Positions 32,898 to 42,585 of a stretch of 64,000 bases of DNA are shown here, in pieces (position 1 is the stretch's first letter; each line of letters starts with the position of its first letter). A program made the translations under genes and the position numbers. The stretch is from Flavobacteriaceae bacterium (GTDB lineage Bacteria; Bacteroidota; Bacteroidia; Flavobacteriales; Flavobacteriaceae): assembly GCA_014238425.1 (NCBI GenBank), contig JABABD010000016.1, forward strand, positions 186,001-250,000, in the 5' to 3' direction. The notes beneath the pieces were generated by a model that was not told where the DNA came from, made no database searches, and worked only from the letters and a program-made list of their open reading frames with translations.

Positions 32898-35300
32898 ATG
32901 AACTCACAAAGACTAACTACTCTAATAGTATTTCTATCCCTTTCTTTACAAGGTTTTGCGCAATCTACTACAACCGATTTTAAAGGATATTTTAATTTCA
33001 CTTATGATGAATCTAAAGATAAGATTACATTAAACGTTGATAAATTAAATACGGAGTTTCTCTATGTTAATTCTCTTGCGACAGGAATTGGAAGTAATGA
33101 TATAGGTTTAGACCGAGGTCAATTGGGTAATGAGCGGGTTGTTAAGTTTGTAAAAGCAGGAAACAAGTTATTGCTTGTGCAACCAAATCAAAATTTCAGG
33201 GCGAACACTTCCAATGAACTTGAACGTAAAAGCATAGAGCAAGCGTTTGCTAAATCGGTTCTTTTTGGGTTTAAGATTATAAACAATGAAAATGGCGTCT
33301 ATAATATTGATTTAACACCTTTCTTAATGCAGGATGCTCATGGTGTTGCCAATAGGTTAAAGCGAGGTAAAGAAGGGAATTACTCTATAGATGCATCTAA
33401 AAGTGCACTGTCTTTAAATCGCACGAAAGCATTTCCAAAAAATGTAGAGTTTGAGGCTTTACTAACATTTAAGGGTCAACCAACTGGCTCAAATTTAAGA
33501 AGCGTGACTCCAACCGCATCTTTAGTAACAGTGACCCAACATCATTCTTTTGTTGAATTACCAGACAGTAATTATACACCACGCGAATTTGATGTGCGTA
33601 GCGGTGCAATTTCTATGTCGTACTTGGATTATGCAACACCAGTACAAGAGCCCATTAGAAAGCGTTATATAACTCGTCATCGTTTAGAAAAAATAAATCC
33701 TGCTGCAGCTGTAAGCGAGGCTAAAGAACCGATTATATATTACTTGGATCCTGGAACTCCAGAACCAGTACGCTCAGCCTTACTTAATGGTGGTCGTTGG
33801 TGGAACCAAGCATATGAGGCTATCGGTTATAAAAATGCATTTCAAGTAAAGATGCTTCCAGCTGATGCAGATCCAATGGATGTTAGGTATAATGTTATTC
33901 AATGGGTGCATAGAAGTACCAGAGGTTGGAGTTATGGTGGTAGTGTTATGGATCCTAGGACAGGTGAAATCATTAAAGGACATGTAAGTTTAGGAAGTTT
34001 AAGGATTCGTCAAGATTTTTTAATTGCACAGGCTCTTTTAAACAAGCCTTTTGCCGAGCGAGATGATAATTACCAACCCATGTTAGAAATGGCGTTAGGA
34101 AGAATTAGACAACTATCTGCACATGAGATTGGTCATACTATTGGGTTTGCTCATAACTTTGCAGCCAGTGCAAGTAATAGAGCTTCTGTTATGGATTATC
34201 CTCACCCTCAAGTAAAACTAACCAATGGTAAGATAGACCTAAGTGATGCTTATGCTACGGGAATAGGAGAATGGGATAAAGTAACTGTGGCGTATAGTTA
34301 TTCAGAATTCCCTAAAGGAACTAATGAGAAACAGAAATTAAATGGCATTTTGGAAAATGCCTATTCTAAAGGTATGCGTTTTATTTCTGATTCAGATGCA
34401 CGTGCACCTGGCGGTGCTCATGTGTCAGCCCATTTATGGGATAATGGAAAAAGTGCGGCCGAAGAATTGGATAATGTTTTAGCGGTGAGAGAACATGCTA
34501 TTAATAATTTTTCTTCAGATAACATTAGAAGCAATGAACCCTATACTGTTTTAGAAGATGTTTTTGTTCCATTATATTTTTTTCATAGATACCAAACTGA
34601 AGCTGCGGTTAAAATCGTTGGAGGGCTCAATTATAACTATGCGGTAAAAGGAGATAATCAATTTACGGTAAAACCTGCCTCTAAAACAGAACAAAAACAA
34701 TCTTTAAAAGCATTATTAGCAACTTTAAGCCCTAAGGTTTTAGCTATTCCAAAAGAAAAACTGGAATTGTTTCCTCCAAGAGCATTTGGTTATTGGAGAA
34801 CCCGTGAATCTTTTAAAGGAAAGACCGGTGTTGCTTTTGATGCCTTAAGTGTAGCATCGACATCTAGCGACATGACTTTGAGATTATTATTGCATCCAGA
34901 ACGCGCCAATAGATTAGTACAGCAAAAAGCCTTGGATGGCAATCAATTAGGCCTACAGGATGTGTTAGTTAAATTATTTGATCAGACATTGAAGAAAAAG
35001 AAGGTTAAGGGATATCATCAAGAAATTCAAAATATGGTGAATTATAGTGTTTTAAATCATGTCATGGCTATGGGTGGAAGTAGCAATGCAATACCCCAAG
35101 TAACAGCTATTACAACTTTTGAACTGATGAAATTAAAGACCTTATTGGCTAAGGATCATATCAATCCAATCTCTATTAATATGATTAAAATGATTGATGG
35201 TTACATAGGTAACCCTAAAGGCTATAAATCAATAACATATCCAAAGATTCCAGATGGTTCACCTATAGGTAGTGATATGTGTTCTTATACTGATTATTAG
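32898..35300 (+). CDS. Secreted zinc-dependent metalloprotease (HExxHxxGxxH)
   Basis: 800 aa with a signal peptide (MNSQRLTTLIVFLSLSLQGFAQ). The metzincin motif HEIGHTIGFAHN gives zinc ligands H409, H413 and H419 and catalytic E410; a downstream SVMDYPHP supplies the Met-turn. The N-terminal 300 residues and the C-terminal part match large Bacteroidota zinc-dependent metalloproteases with DUF5117, DUF5118 and DUF4953 regions. No type IX secretion C-terminal domain is visible, so it is probably periplasmic. Two bases separate it from the threonine aldolase gene. Confidence 0.9.
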   Translation: MNSQRLTTLIVFLSLSLQGFAQSTTTDFKGYFNFTYDESKDKITLNVDKLNTEFLYVNSLATGIGSNDIGLDRGQLGNERVVKFVKAGNKLLLVQPNQNFRANTSNELERKSIEQAFAKSVLFGFKIINNENGVYNIDLTPFLMQDAHGVANRLKRGKEGNYSIDASKSALSLNRTKAFPKNVEFEALLTFKGQPTGSNLRSVTPTASLVTVTQHHSFVELPDSNYTPREFDVRSGAISMSYLDYATPVQEPIRKRYITRHRLEKINPAAAVSEAKEPIIYYLDPGTPEPVRSALLNGGRWWNQAYEAIGYKNAFQVKMLPADADPMDVRYNVIQWVHRSTRGWSYGGSVMDPRTGEIIKGHVSLGSLRIRQDFLIAQALLNKPFAERDDNYQPMLEMALGRIRQLSAHEIGHTIGFAHNFAASASNRASVMDYPHPQVKLTNGKIDLSDAYATGIGEWDKVTVAYSYSEFPKGTNEKQKLNGILENAYSKGMRFISDSDARAPGGAHVSAHLWDNGKSAAEELDNVLAVREHAINNFSSDNIRSNEPYTVLEDVFVPLYFFHRYQTEAAVKIVGGLNYNYAVKGDNQFTVKPASKTEQKQSLKALLATLSPKVLAIPKEKLELFPPRAFGYWRTRESFKGKTGVAFDALSVASTSSDMTLRLLLHPERANRLVQQKALDGNQLGLQDVLVKLFDQTLKKKKVKGYHQEIQNMVNYSVLNHVMAMGGSSNAIPQVTAITTFELMKLKTLLAKDHINPISINMIKMIDGYIGNPKGYKSITYPKIPDGSPIGSDMCSYTDY

Positions 35301-35302
35301 AT

Positions 35303-36325
35303 ATGATAGATTTACGAAGCGATACTGTAACCAAATCTTCTAAAGGGATGCTTGAAGCCATGTTCAAGGCCGAAGTTGGTGACGATATATATAAAGAGGA
35401 CCCTACTGTTAATTTATTAGAAGAACGTTTGGCTGATATGTTTGGAAAATCAAACGCGCTGTTTTTTCCTAGTGGCAGTATGGCTAATCAGACGGCAATT
35501 AAATTACATACTAATCCAGGAGAACAAGTTATTGCTGATAAATGGGCTCATGTTTATAATTATGAAGGCGGAGGAGCATCTTTTAATAGTGGAGTGTCTT
35601 TTAAGCTAATTGACGGTAACAGAGGCATGTTTAATGCAGAACAGGTGGAAGCTTCTATTAATGCGCCTGATTTTTATCATAGTGCTTTAACCCGATTAGT
35701 CGCTATTGAAAATACGACAAATAAAGGAGGAGGAGCCTGCTGGAATCTTGAAGAACTGAAACGCATTAAAAATGTCTGCGAGAATAATGGTTTAGGGTAT
35801 CATTTAGATGGTGCTAGATTATGGAATGCAATTGTAAAGAATAACGAAGACCCAAAACAATATGGACTGCTTTTCGATACAATATCTGTGTGCTTAAGTA
35901 AAGGTTTAGGATGTCCAATAGGTTCGGTTCTTATAGGAGACGAAAAAATAATGGAAAACGCTATTAGAATAAGGAAAATTCTTGGAGGAGCCACAAGGCA
36001 AGTAGGGTATTTGGCAGCAGCAGGAATCTATGCATTAGATAATAACATGAATAGACTTAGTGAAGATCATGACAAGGCGAAAGAATTGGGAATCGTTCTT
36101 GAAGAACTCAAATTTGTTGAAAAAGTAGAATTGATAGAGACTAATATTGTCATTTTTACTCTAAATAATAAAATATCTAAAGAATCTTTCTTTTTACAGA
36201 TGAAAAAACATAATGTTTTGCTAAGCGACATGGGTGGTGGGAAAATTCGTATGGTCACTCACCTAGATTATACTTTTAATCAACATAATCAATTACTTAC
36301 GATTTTAAGGGATATTAACCCTTAG
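35303..36325 (+). CDS. ltaE: Low-specificity L-threonine aldolase
   Basis: PLP enzyme splitting L-threonine or allo-threonine to glycine and acetaldehyde. 340 aa, the normal length. The family start IDLRSDTVTK, the segment GDDIYKEDPTVNLLEE, HLDGARLWNA with the cofactor Asp, and CLSKGLGCPIGS with Schiff-base K200 are all present. It follows the metalloprotease with a two-base gap, so peptide breakdown and amino-acid use may be coexpressed. The gene symbol rests on family membership. Confidence 0.92.
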   Translation: MIDLRSDTVTKSSKGMLEAMFKAEVGDDIYKEDPTVNLLEERLADMFGKSNALFFPSGSMANQTAIKLHTNPGEQVIADKWAHVYNYEGGGASFNSGVSFKLIDGNRGMFNAEQVEASINAPDFYHSALTRLVAIENTTNKGGGACWNLEELKRIKNVCENNGLGYHLDGARLWNAIVKNNEDPKQYGLLFDTISVCLSKGLGCPIGSVLIGDEKIMENAIRIRKILGGATRQVGYLAAAGIYALDNNMNRLSEDHDKAKELGIVLEELKFVEKVELIETNIVIFTLNNKISKESFFLQMKKHNVLLSDMGGGKIRMVTHLDYTFNQHNQLLTILRDINP

Positions 36326-36513
36326 TAATATTACTCCTACGTTTTAGAATGATTCTAGTTTGATTTTCACTTTATCGGAAAAAAGATGCATTTCGTCTAA
36401 ATGTTAATTTTTTAACAAATATTATCCTACACTTTGGACGTATATAATAATAGTTTTGTGAGACAAAATCGTTAAATTAGTACGATTGATTAACCATTTA
36501 AAAACTATATATA

Positions 36514-38736
36514 ATGAAGAAAATTTTATTCAGCTGCGTATTTTTTGCCATGTGCATGGTCACATTCGCGCAAAACTTACCAACAAATCCAGAACCTGGT
36601 AAATGTTATGTACGTTGTGTAACACCAGACATTTGGACAAACCAAGATGTAACAGTGCAAGTAGCACCTGCTTACAAAAGACTTAAAGTAGTTCCGGCTC
36701 AATATACTACAGAGAATCAAACAGTAGTGGTATCTGCTGCTGGGCAAACCTTATCGGTAGTTCCTGCAAAATATGAAACACAAACGTTTACTGTAGAGAC
36801 TCAAGGACCAGGACAACGCTTAGAAAAAGTTGCTTCTTCGTATGAAAAGGCTTCTGAAACCTTAATTGTAAAAGATGGTTATCAGTCTTTAAAAGCTGTT
36901 CCAGCCAAGTATGCTACAGAAAACTTCTCAGTAGAAACTACTGGAGCTGCACAACGTTTAGTGGTTGTACCTGCTAAATTAGGAACTGAAAATTTTGTTG
37001 TTGTTGTTAAAGAAGCTAGCCAACGCTTAGAAGTTGTGCCTGCAAAATATGAAACAAGAACAGAGACTGTAGTTGTTCAACAAGGGTATCAAAAATTGGT
37101 TAAGGTTTCTGCTAAATATGAAACAAGAACTGAAACGGTTGTTGTACAAGAAGCAAGCCAACGTTTAGCAGTTGTTCCTGCTAAATGGGGAACTGAAAGT
37201 GTAACGGTTGTTGTTCAACCAGCTACTACTAAAGTACAAATCGTTCCTGCTAAATATACTACGGAGACCGTTGAGGTTGTCGTTAAAGAGGCTAGCCAAC
37301 GTATGGAAGTAGTTCCTGCTAAATGGGGAACTGAAACTTTAACATATAACAAAAGACAGTATGGCTCTACTATTAAAACAGTACCTGCTAGATTCACTCC
37401 TGGTGCTGAAACTATTGAGACGAAGCCAGCTTCTGCTAAGTGGGAGATGAGCGATGCTGCACCAGATTGTGCTTCCAGTGACCCCAACGATTGTAGATAC
37501 TGGTGTTACAAGAACGTTCCTGCTCAAACAGTAACTGTTTCTACCACTGAGTTAGCTGCTGATGCATCGACTCAAGTAACTCCTGGATGTGATTCTAGTA
37601 ACGATCCTAACTGTGGACAAGGTACTTATACTAAAAGAGTGGTACTAACACCTGCAACTACAAGAGTTATAGATATTCCAGCTGTAACTAAAACAGTTAA
37701 GAGAACAGTAATGGCAACACCTCCTACTACAAGAACAGTGGATGTTCCTGCCATAACTAAGACTATAAAGAAGACGGTATTAGTATCTCCTGCTACAACA
37801 AGAGTTACTGATATTCCTGCAGTTACAAAAACAGTTAAAACAACAGTAATGGTAACACCTCCTACAACTACAGTTGTGGATGTACCAGCTATTACTAAAG
37901 AAGTTAAAAGAACAGTAATGGTTACACCTCCAACTACAAGAGTAGTTGATATTCCAGCTGTAACTAAAACAATGAAGCGTACTATTGTTGCTACTCCTGC
38001 TACTACAAGAGTAGTTGATATTCCTTCTAAGGCTACAACCCTGAAACGTACTGTAATGGCAACACCTCCTACTACTGTAGCTGTGGATGTTCCTTCAGTT
38101 TCTCAAAATGTAGCTAAAACTATTGTATCTCCAGAATCAACTAGAGTTGTTGATATTCCTGCAAAGTCAACTACTATGAAGCGTACAGTAATGATAACGC
38201 CTCCAACTACAAGAGCAACTGATATTCCTGAAAAAATGGCTACGCTTAAACGTACTGTTTTAGCTAGTGATGCTCGTGTTGATGAGGTTACTGTTCCTCC
38301 TGTAACTAAAACTGTTAGGAAAGAAGTACTTCAAACTAAAGGTGGATTAACTACTTGGAAAGAAGTTGACTGTAAAGTTCTTGAATATAATGACCTAAAC
38401 ATTAATTGGGATCTTGGTAGTGCGACATTAACTCCAGCTGCTAGAGCAGAAATCGATGCTAAATTATTACCAGTATTGAAAGATGGTGTTGCTGTAGAGA
38501 TTGCTTCTCATACTGATTCTAGAGGTTCTAAAAACAGTAACAGAAGCCTTTCTGAAAGAAGAGCTCAAGCTGTTACTAATTACTTAATCTCTAAAGGAAT
38601 CAATTCAAGCCGTATCGTATCTAATGGATATGGAGAAAGCAGATTACTTAACAGGTGTTCTGATGGTGTGTCTTGTACTGAAAGAGAGCACAGAACAAAC
38701 AGAAGAACTCAGTTTAGAGTGATTAATCAAAACTAA
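36514..38736 (+). CDS. OmpA-family protein with two sets of 23-residue repeats
   Basis: 740 aa with a signal peptide (MKKILFSCVFFAMCMVTFAQ). Residues about 42-295 hold some eleven repeats of 23 residues built on VVPAKYETxTxxVVVxxASQRLE; about 382-590 hold nine repeats, also 23 residues, built on TRVVDIPAVTKTVKRTVMATPPT. Between them is a Cys-rich spacer (six or more Cys). The C-terminal OmpA domain has the peptidoglycan-binding HTDSRG and LSERRAQAVTNYL. It likely anchors to peptidoglycan while the repeats form an elongated outer-membrane or periplasmic fibre. Single gene with terminator. Confidence 0.88.
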   Translation: MKKILFSCVFFAMCMVTFAQNLPTNPEPGKCYVRCVTPDIWTNQDVTVQVAPAYKRLKVVPAQYTTENQTVVVSAAGQTLSVVPAKYETQTFTVETQGPGQRLEKVASSYEKASETLIVKDGYQSLKAVPAKYATENFSVETTGAAQRLVVVPAKLGTENFVVVVKEASQRLEVVPAKYETRTETVVVQQGYQKLVKVSAKYETRTETVVVQEASQRLAVVPAKWGTESVTVVVQPATTKVQIVPAKYTTETVEVVVKEASQRMEVVPAKWGTETLTYNKRQYGSTIKTVPARFTPGAETIETKPASAKWEMSDAAPDCASSDPNDCRYWCYKNVPAQTVTVSTTELAADASTQVTPGCDSSNDPNCGQGTYTKRVVLTPATTRVIDIPAVTKTVKRTVMATPPTTRTVDVPAITKTIKKTVLVSPATTRVTDIPAVTKTVKTTVMVTPPTTTVVDVPAITKEVKRTVMVTPPTTRVVDIPAVTKTMKRTIVATPATTRVVDIPSKATTLKRTVMATPPTTVAVDVPSVSQNVAKTIVSPESTRVVDIPAKSTTMKRTVMITPPTTRATDIPEKMATLKRTVLASDARVDEVTVPPVTKTVRKEVLQTKGGLTTWKEVDCKVLEYNDLNINWDLGSATLTPAARAEIDAKLLPVLKDGVAVEIASHTDSRGSKNSNRSLSERRAQAVTNYLISKGINSSRIVSNGYGESRLLNRCSDGVSCTEREHRTNRRTQFRVINQN
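36637..37400 (+). repeat. Coding tandem repeats, set A (about 11 x 69 bp)
   Basis: Units of 23 codons with the core VPAKYET and QRLE. The units differ at many silent and replacement positions, so the array is old, not freshly expanded. Confidence 0.75.
37660..38280 (+). repeat. Coding tandem repeats, set B (about 9 x 69 bp)
   Basis: Units of 23 codons with alternating VVDIPAVTK and KRTVMATPPT cores. The period is the same as set A although the sequence differs, which suggests a shared structural period. Confidence 0.75.
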
Positions 38737-38758
38737 GTTTTATAAATAGTTTATCAAT

Positions 38759-38790
38759 AAAAAAAGCCTTGTATGTTACAAGGCTTTTTT
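38759..38790. terminator. Bidirectional terminator between ompA-like gene and ybaB
   Basis: AGCCTTGTA and TACAAGGCT form a nine-pair stem with a TGT loop at 38765-38785, flanked by A5 and T6. Confidence 0.88.
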
Positions 38791-38805
38791 GCTTCTAATA
38801 TGTAA

Positions 38806-39132
38806 CTATTTAAACAACTTATCCATGCCTGGAATATTAGGCATCCCTTCTTTTGCAACAGCGCCTAGTTCTATTTCATTTATTTTCGTTGCCTTTTCAA
38901 TAGCTTTATTAAGTGTTAAAATTAAATAATCTTCAAGTTCTTCTTTGTTTTTAAGTAATGTGTCATCTATGTCTATTGATTTTATGCTCCGATTGGCAGT
39001 CATAGTTACCTTTAATTTGGCATCATTGCTTTCTTGACTAACTAACACCGTATCTAGTCGTTTCTTTGTTTCTTCTACTTTTTTCTGGGTTTCCTTTAGT
39101 TTGCCCATCATACCCATTAGGTCTCCAAACAT
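38806..39132 (-). CDS. YbaB/EbfC nucleoid-associated protein
   Basis: 108 aa, the family size. N-terminal [26 protein letters not shown] is the long helix of the tweezer-shaped dimer; the core [18 protein letters not shown] and C-terminal AIEKATKI follow. YbaB binds DNA with little sequence preference and often sits next to dnaX and recR; here it is alone, with the convergent OmpA gene on one side and the divergent oligopeptidase on the other. Confidence 0.92.
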   Translation of the reverse strand: MFGDLMGMMGKLKETQKKVEETKKRLDTVLVSQESNDAKLKVTMTANRSIKSIDIDDTLLKNKEELEDYLILTLNKAIEKATKINEIELGAVAKEGMPNIPGMDKLFK

Positions 39133-39271
39133 ATTTTGTCGTTTTAATATTAATACTACTCAAAATTATTAAATTGCCCTATTAATCAAAACAATTTTGA
39201 TACTGAAAAGTTTGTCAATTTTTATTGTATAGGTATGATGCTTACTATTTCATGTAAAAAAAGAAGAGACT

Positions 39272-41335
39272 ATGTCGAAAAAAATTGAGACACCCGTTGC
39301 TAAAAAAGTTGAGAAGAAACTCGAAAAGCATGGTGATATAAGAATTGATAACTATTACTGGTTAAATGATAGAGAAAACCCAGAAGTTATTGATTATCTC
39401 AACCGAGAGAATGATTATCTAAAGGAAAACATGGCTGGTACTGAAGATTTTCAGAAATCATTATTTATAGAAATGAAATCTAGAATCAAGGAAGATGATG
39501 CTTCAGTCCCGTATAAGTATAATGGCTATTGGTACATCACTAAATATGAAAAAGGAAAGGATTACCCTATATATACACGTAAGAAAGAAACCCTTGATGC
39601 AAATGAAGAACTTCTTTTTGATTGTAATGTAATGGCAGAAGGCCATTCCTATTTTAGGTTGGTAGGGTTGAATGTTAGCCCGGATAATGAGAGAATTGCT
39701 TTTGGTATTGATACAGTAAGTCGAAGGAAATACACTATTCAGATTAAAAATCTTGAAACAAATGAAATATATCCTGAAAGTATGGAAAATACTACTGGCG
39801 GTTCTACATGGGCAAATGATAATAAGACACTTTTTTATACTCGAAAAAATGAACAAACACTTAGATCTGATAAAATCTATAAACATAAGTTAGGATTAGA
39901 TGCTTCGTCAGATTTACTCATATTTCATGAGAAAGATGAAACTTTCGGTACTTATGTTTACAAAACAAAATCTAAGAAGTTCTTGATAATTGGAAGCTAC
40001 AGTACCTTATCTAGTGAATTTCGAATATTAGATGCAAATACTCCTGATGGAGATTTTAAAATGTTTCAGAAACGCGAAAGAGACCTTGAATATGATATTA
40101 GTCACTATAATGGTCACTTTTATATTGTTACAAATAAGGATGATGCCATTAATTTTAAGCTTATGAAGACATCTGAAACGAGCACGCATAAAAAAAATTG
40201 GAAAGATGTTATTCCACACAGAGAGAATGTTTTATTAGAAGACATAGATATTTTTAATGAATATCTTGTAGTTAGTGAACGAAAAAACGGACTCAATGAG
40301 ATTCATATTAAACCCTGGAATTCCAATAAAGAAGAATATTACCTGCCTTTTGATAATGAAACTTATACTGCGTATACTTCTACTAATGTAGATTTTGATA
40401 CAGATATTTTGAGATATGCATATAATTCATTGACTACACCATCTTCTGTTATTGATTTTAATATGAATGATAAATCTAAAACGCTTAAGAAGGAACAAGA
40501 AGTTTTAGGAGGCACATTTAAAAAAGACAATTATGCATCAGAGCGAGTTTGGGCTACAGCGCAAGATGGAGAAAAGATACCGGTTTCTTTAGTCTATAGA
40601 AAAGGAATGATTAAAGATGGTAAAAACCCATTATTGCTTTATGCTTATGGTTCTTATGGAGCTACCATAGACCCATCATTTTCGACTATTAGATTAAGCC
40701 TGCTAGATAGAGGGTTTATTTTTGCAATAGCACATATTAGGGGCGGTCAATATTTAGGAAGACCTTGGTATGAAGACGGGAAACTATTCACAAAGAAAAA
40801 TACGTTTATAGATTTTGTAGACTGCTCAAAATATTTGATTGAACAAAATTATACATCACCAGAGCATCATTATGCCATGGGAGGTAGTGCTGGAGGTCTT
40901 TTAATGGGGGCAGTAGTAAATATTGCTCCTGATCTTTATAATGGTGTTATTGCTGCGGTGCCATTTGTTGATGTAATTACAACGATGCTTGATGATAGTA
41001 TACCTTTAACGACAGGAGAGTATGATGAATGGGGAAATCCAAATAAAAAAGAATATTATGACTATATGAAGTCTTATTCGCCTTATGACCAAGTTGAAAA
41101 TAAAGCATACCCAAGTATGCTTATCACAACGGGCTTACATGATTCTCAAGTACAATATTGGGAGCCTGCCAAGTGGGTAGCTAAGCTTCGAGAATTAAAG
41201 ACGGACGATAATATTCTATTGCTACGTACCAATATGGAAACTGGACATGGAGGCGCATCTGGTCGCTTTGAATCTCTCAAGGAAGATGCTCAAGAATACG
41301 CCTTTTTGTTTGATTTGGAAGACATAAAAGAGTAA
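39272..41335 (+). CDS. ptrB: Oligopeptidase B (S9A serine peptidase)
   Basis: 687 aa prolyl-oligopeptidase-family enzyme cutting short peptides after basic residues. An N-terminal beta-propeller (about residues 70-400) limits access to the C-terminal alpha/beta hydrolase. The nucleophile is S539 in GGSAGGLL; the Asp lies in a loop after LLITTGLHDSQV, and the His is in ETGHGGASGR near residue 660. HIRGGQYLGRPWYEDGK is typical of the S9A group. No signal peptide, so cytoplasmic. Single gene. Confidence 0.92.
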   Translation: MSKKIETPVAKKVEKKLEKHGDIRIDNYYWLNDRENPEVIDYLNRENDYLKENMAGTEDFQKSLFIEMKSRIKEDDASVPYKYNGYWYITKYEKGKDYPIYTRKKETLDANEELLFDCNVMAEGHSYFRLVGLNVSPDNERIAFGIDTVSRRKYTIQIKNLETNEIYPESMENTTGGSTWANDNKTLFYTRKNEQTLRSDKIYKHKLGLDASSDLLIFHEKDETFGTYVYKTKSKKFLIIGSYSTLSSEFRILDANTPDGDFKMFQKRERDLEYDISHYNGHFYIVTNKDDAINFKLMKTSETSTHKKNWKDVIPHRENVLLEDIDIFNEYLVVSERKNGLNEIHIKPWNSNKEEYYLPFDNETYTAYTSTNVDFDTDILRYAYNSLTTPSSVIDFNMNDKSKTLKKEQEVLGGTFKKDNYASERVWATAQDGEKIPVSLVYRKGMIKDGKNPLLLYAYGSYGATIDPSFSTIRLSLLDRGFIFAIAHIRGGQYLGRPWYEDGKLFTKKNTFIDFVDCSKYLIEQNYTSPEHHYAMGGSAGGLLMGAVVNIAPDLYNGVIAAVPFVDVITTMLDDSIPLTTGEYDEWGNPNKKEYYDYMKSYSPYDQVENKAYPSMLITTGLHDSQVQYWEPAKWVAKLRELKTDDNILLLRTNMETGHGGASGRFESLKEDAQEYAFLFDLEDIKE

Positions 41336-41350
41336 TTGAAAAATTTGACT

Positions 41351-41358
41351 TATTTTTG
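41351..41358 (+). promoter_or_regulatory. -7 element of the CysK-like gene
   Basis: TATTTTTG matches TAnnTTTG exactly, 43 bases before the start codon. The -33 region is not clear. Confidence 0.45.
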
Positions 41359-41401
41359 CCACGTTTTAGGTTAAATGGAATGTTGGGCGTAAAAAGATTA
41401 T

Positions 41402-42442
41402 ATGGATAATAATCCTAAAGTATATAATAATGTGTTGGATCTTATTGGACAGACACCTCTTATTAAATTAAATAATATTACTTCAAATTTTAAAGGCAAC
41501 TATTTTGCAAAAGTAGAGGCTTTTAATCCAGGCCATTCTGCCAAGGATCGAATTGCACTTCATATTATTGAAGAAGCTGAAAAAAAAGGAATTCTCAAGC
41601 CTGGAGATACTATTATTGAAACCACATCTGGAAATACAGGATTTAGTATTGCGATGGTCAGTGCGATTAAAGGTTACAATTGTATTTTGGCTGTAAGTTC
41701 TAAATCTTCTGCAGACAAAATCGATATGCTCAAATCGATGGGGGCAATGGTGTATGTTTGTCCCGCTCACGTAAGTGCAGATGATTCAAGATCTTATTAT
41801 GAAGTTGCTAAACGTTTGCATAATGAAATAAAAGGCTCAGTTTACATCAATCAGTATTTTAATGAGCTTAATATCGATGCACATTACAATTCAACAGGAC
41901 CAGAAATCTGGGAACAAACGAAAGGTGAAATAACACACTTAGTTGCATGTAGTGGTACTGGAGGAACAATTTCTGGAATATCGAGATATTTAAAAGAACA
42001 GAATAAAGATATAAAAATAATAGGCGTAGATGCTTTTGGGTCTGTTTTAAAAAAATATCATGAAACTAAAGAGTTTGATGAAAAAGAAATCTATCCATAT
42101 AGAATTGAAGGATTAGGAAAGAATTTAATCCCAACTGCAACTGATTTTGAATCCATTGATAAATTTATAAAGGTTACTGACGAAGAGAGTGCGCATACAG
42201 CTCGTGAAATAGCTAGAGCAGAAGGTTTATTTGTTGGATATACGAGTGGAGCAGCTATGCAAGCCATTAAACAACTTGATGCTGCTGGTGAGTTTACTAA
42301 AACTGATAATATAGTTGTTATTTTTCCGGATCACGGCTCTCGATATATGAGTAAAGTGTATAGTGATAAATGGATGGGAGATCAAGGTTTCTTCGATTCT
42401 CAGAATGAAGAAACAACTTCAAGTATTCAATACGTAAAATAA
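41402..42442 (+). CDS. CysK/CBS-type PLP enzyme, candidate cysteate synthase
   Basis: 346 aa, fold type II PLP enzyme of the cysteine synthase / cystathionine beta-synthase family. Schiff-base K48 is in [11 protein letters not shown], where normal CysK has NPxxSVKDR; the phosphate-binding TSGNTG loop and GTGGTISG loop follow. The gene directly precedes a serine-palmitoyltransferase-like enzyme. In sulfonolipid-making Bacteroidota a CysK-like enzyme makes cysteate from sulfite and a serine derivative, and this pairing fits that role. Ordinary O-acetylserine sulfhydrylase is the alternative; the unusual active-site loop and neighbour favour cysteate. Confidence 0.75.
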   Translation: MDNNPKVYNNVLDLIGQTPLIKLNNITSNFKGNYFAKVEAFNPGHSAKDRIALHIIEEAEKKGILKPGDTIIETTSGNTGFSIAMVSAIKGYNCILAVSSKSSADKIDMLKSMGAMVYVCPAHVSADDSRSYYEVAKRLHNEIKGSVYINQYFNELNIDAHYNSTGPEIWEQTKGEITHLVACSGTGGTISGISRYLKEQNKDIKIIGVDAFGSVLKKYHETKEFDEKEIYPYRIEGLGKNLIPTATDFESIDKFIKVTDEESAHTAREIARAEGLFVGYTSGAAMQAIKQLDAAGEFTKTDNIVVIFPDHGSRYMSKVYSDKWMGDQGFFDSQNEETTSSIQYVK

Positions 42443-42521
42443 TAATCGATTTAACTTATTGATTGTTACTTGTTTGAGTGTAAATATTGACTCTTTTTCA
42501 ATGAATTGTTGTTAATAATAG

Positions 42522-42565
42522 TGCATAAAAATATTATGCAATTATCACATTATTACCTAAATTTG
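42522..42565 (+). promoter_or_regulatory. -7 element and upstream hairpin of the acyltransferase gene
   Basis: TAAATTTG at 42558-42565 matches TAnnTTTG exactly and lies 20 bases before the start codon. Upstream TGCATA / TATGCA (42522-42540) forms a small palindrome where a regulator could bind. The gene can thus be transcribed apart from the CysK-like gene. Confidence 0.45.
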
Positions 42566-42585
42566 CAGCATCTAACTAAGAACTA

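Noticed and set aside
36637-38280. Regular 69-bp repeats that might be a CRISPR or minisatellite array
   Set aside because: They are in frame, encode 23-residue protein repeats in an intact OmpA gene, and have no spacers.
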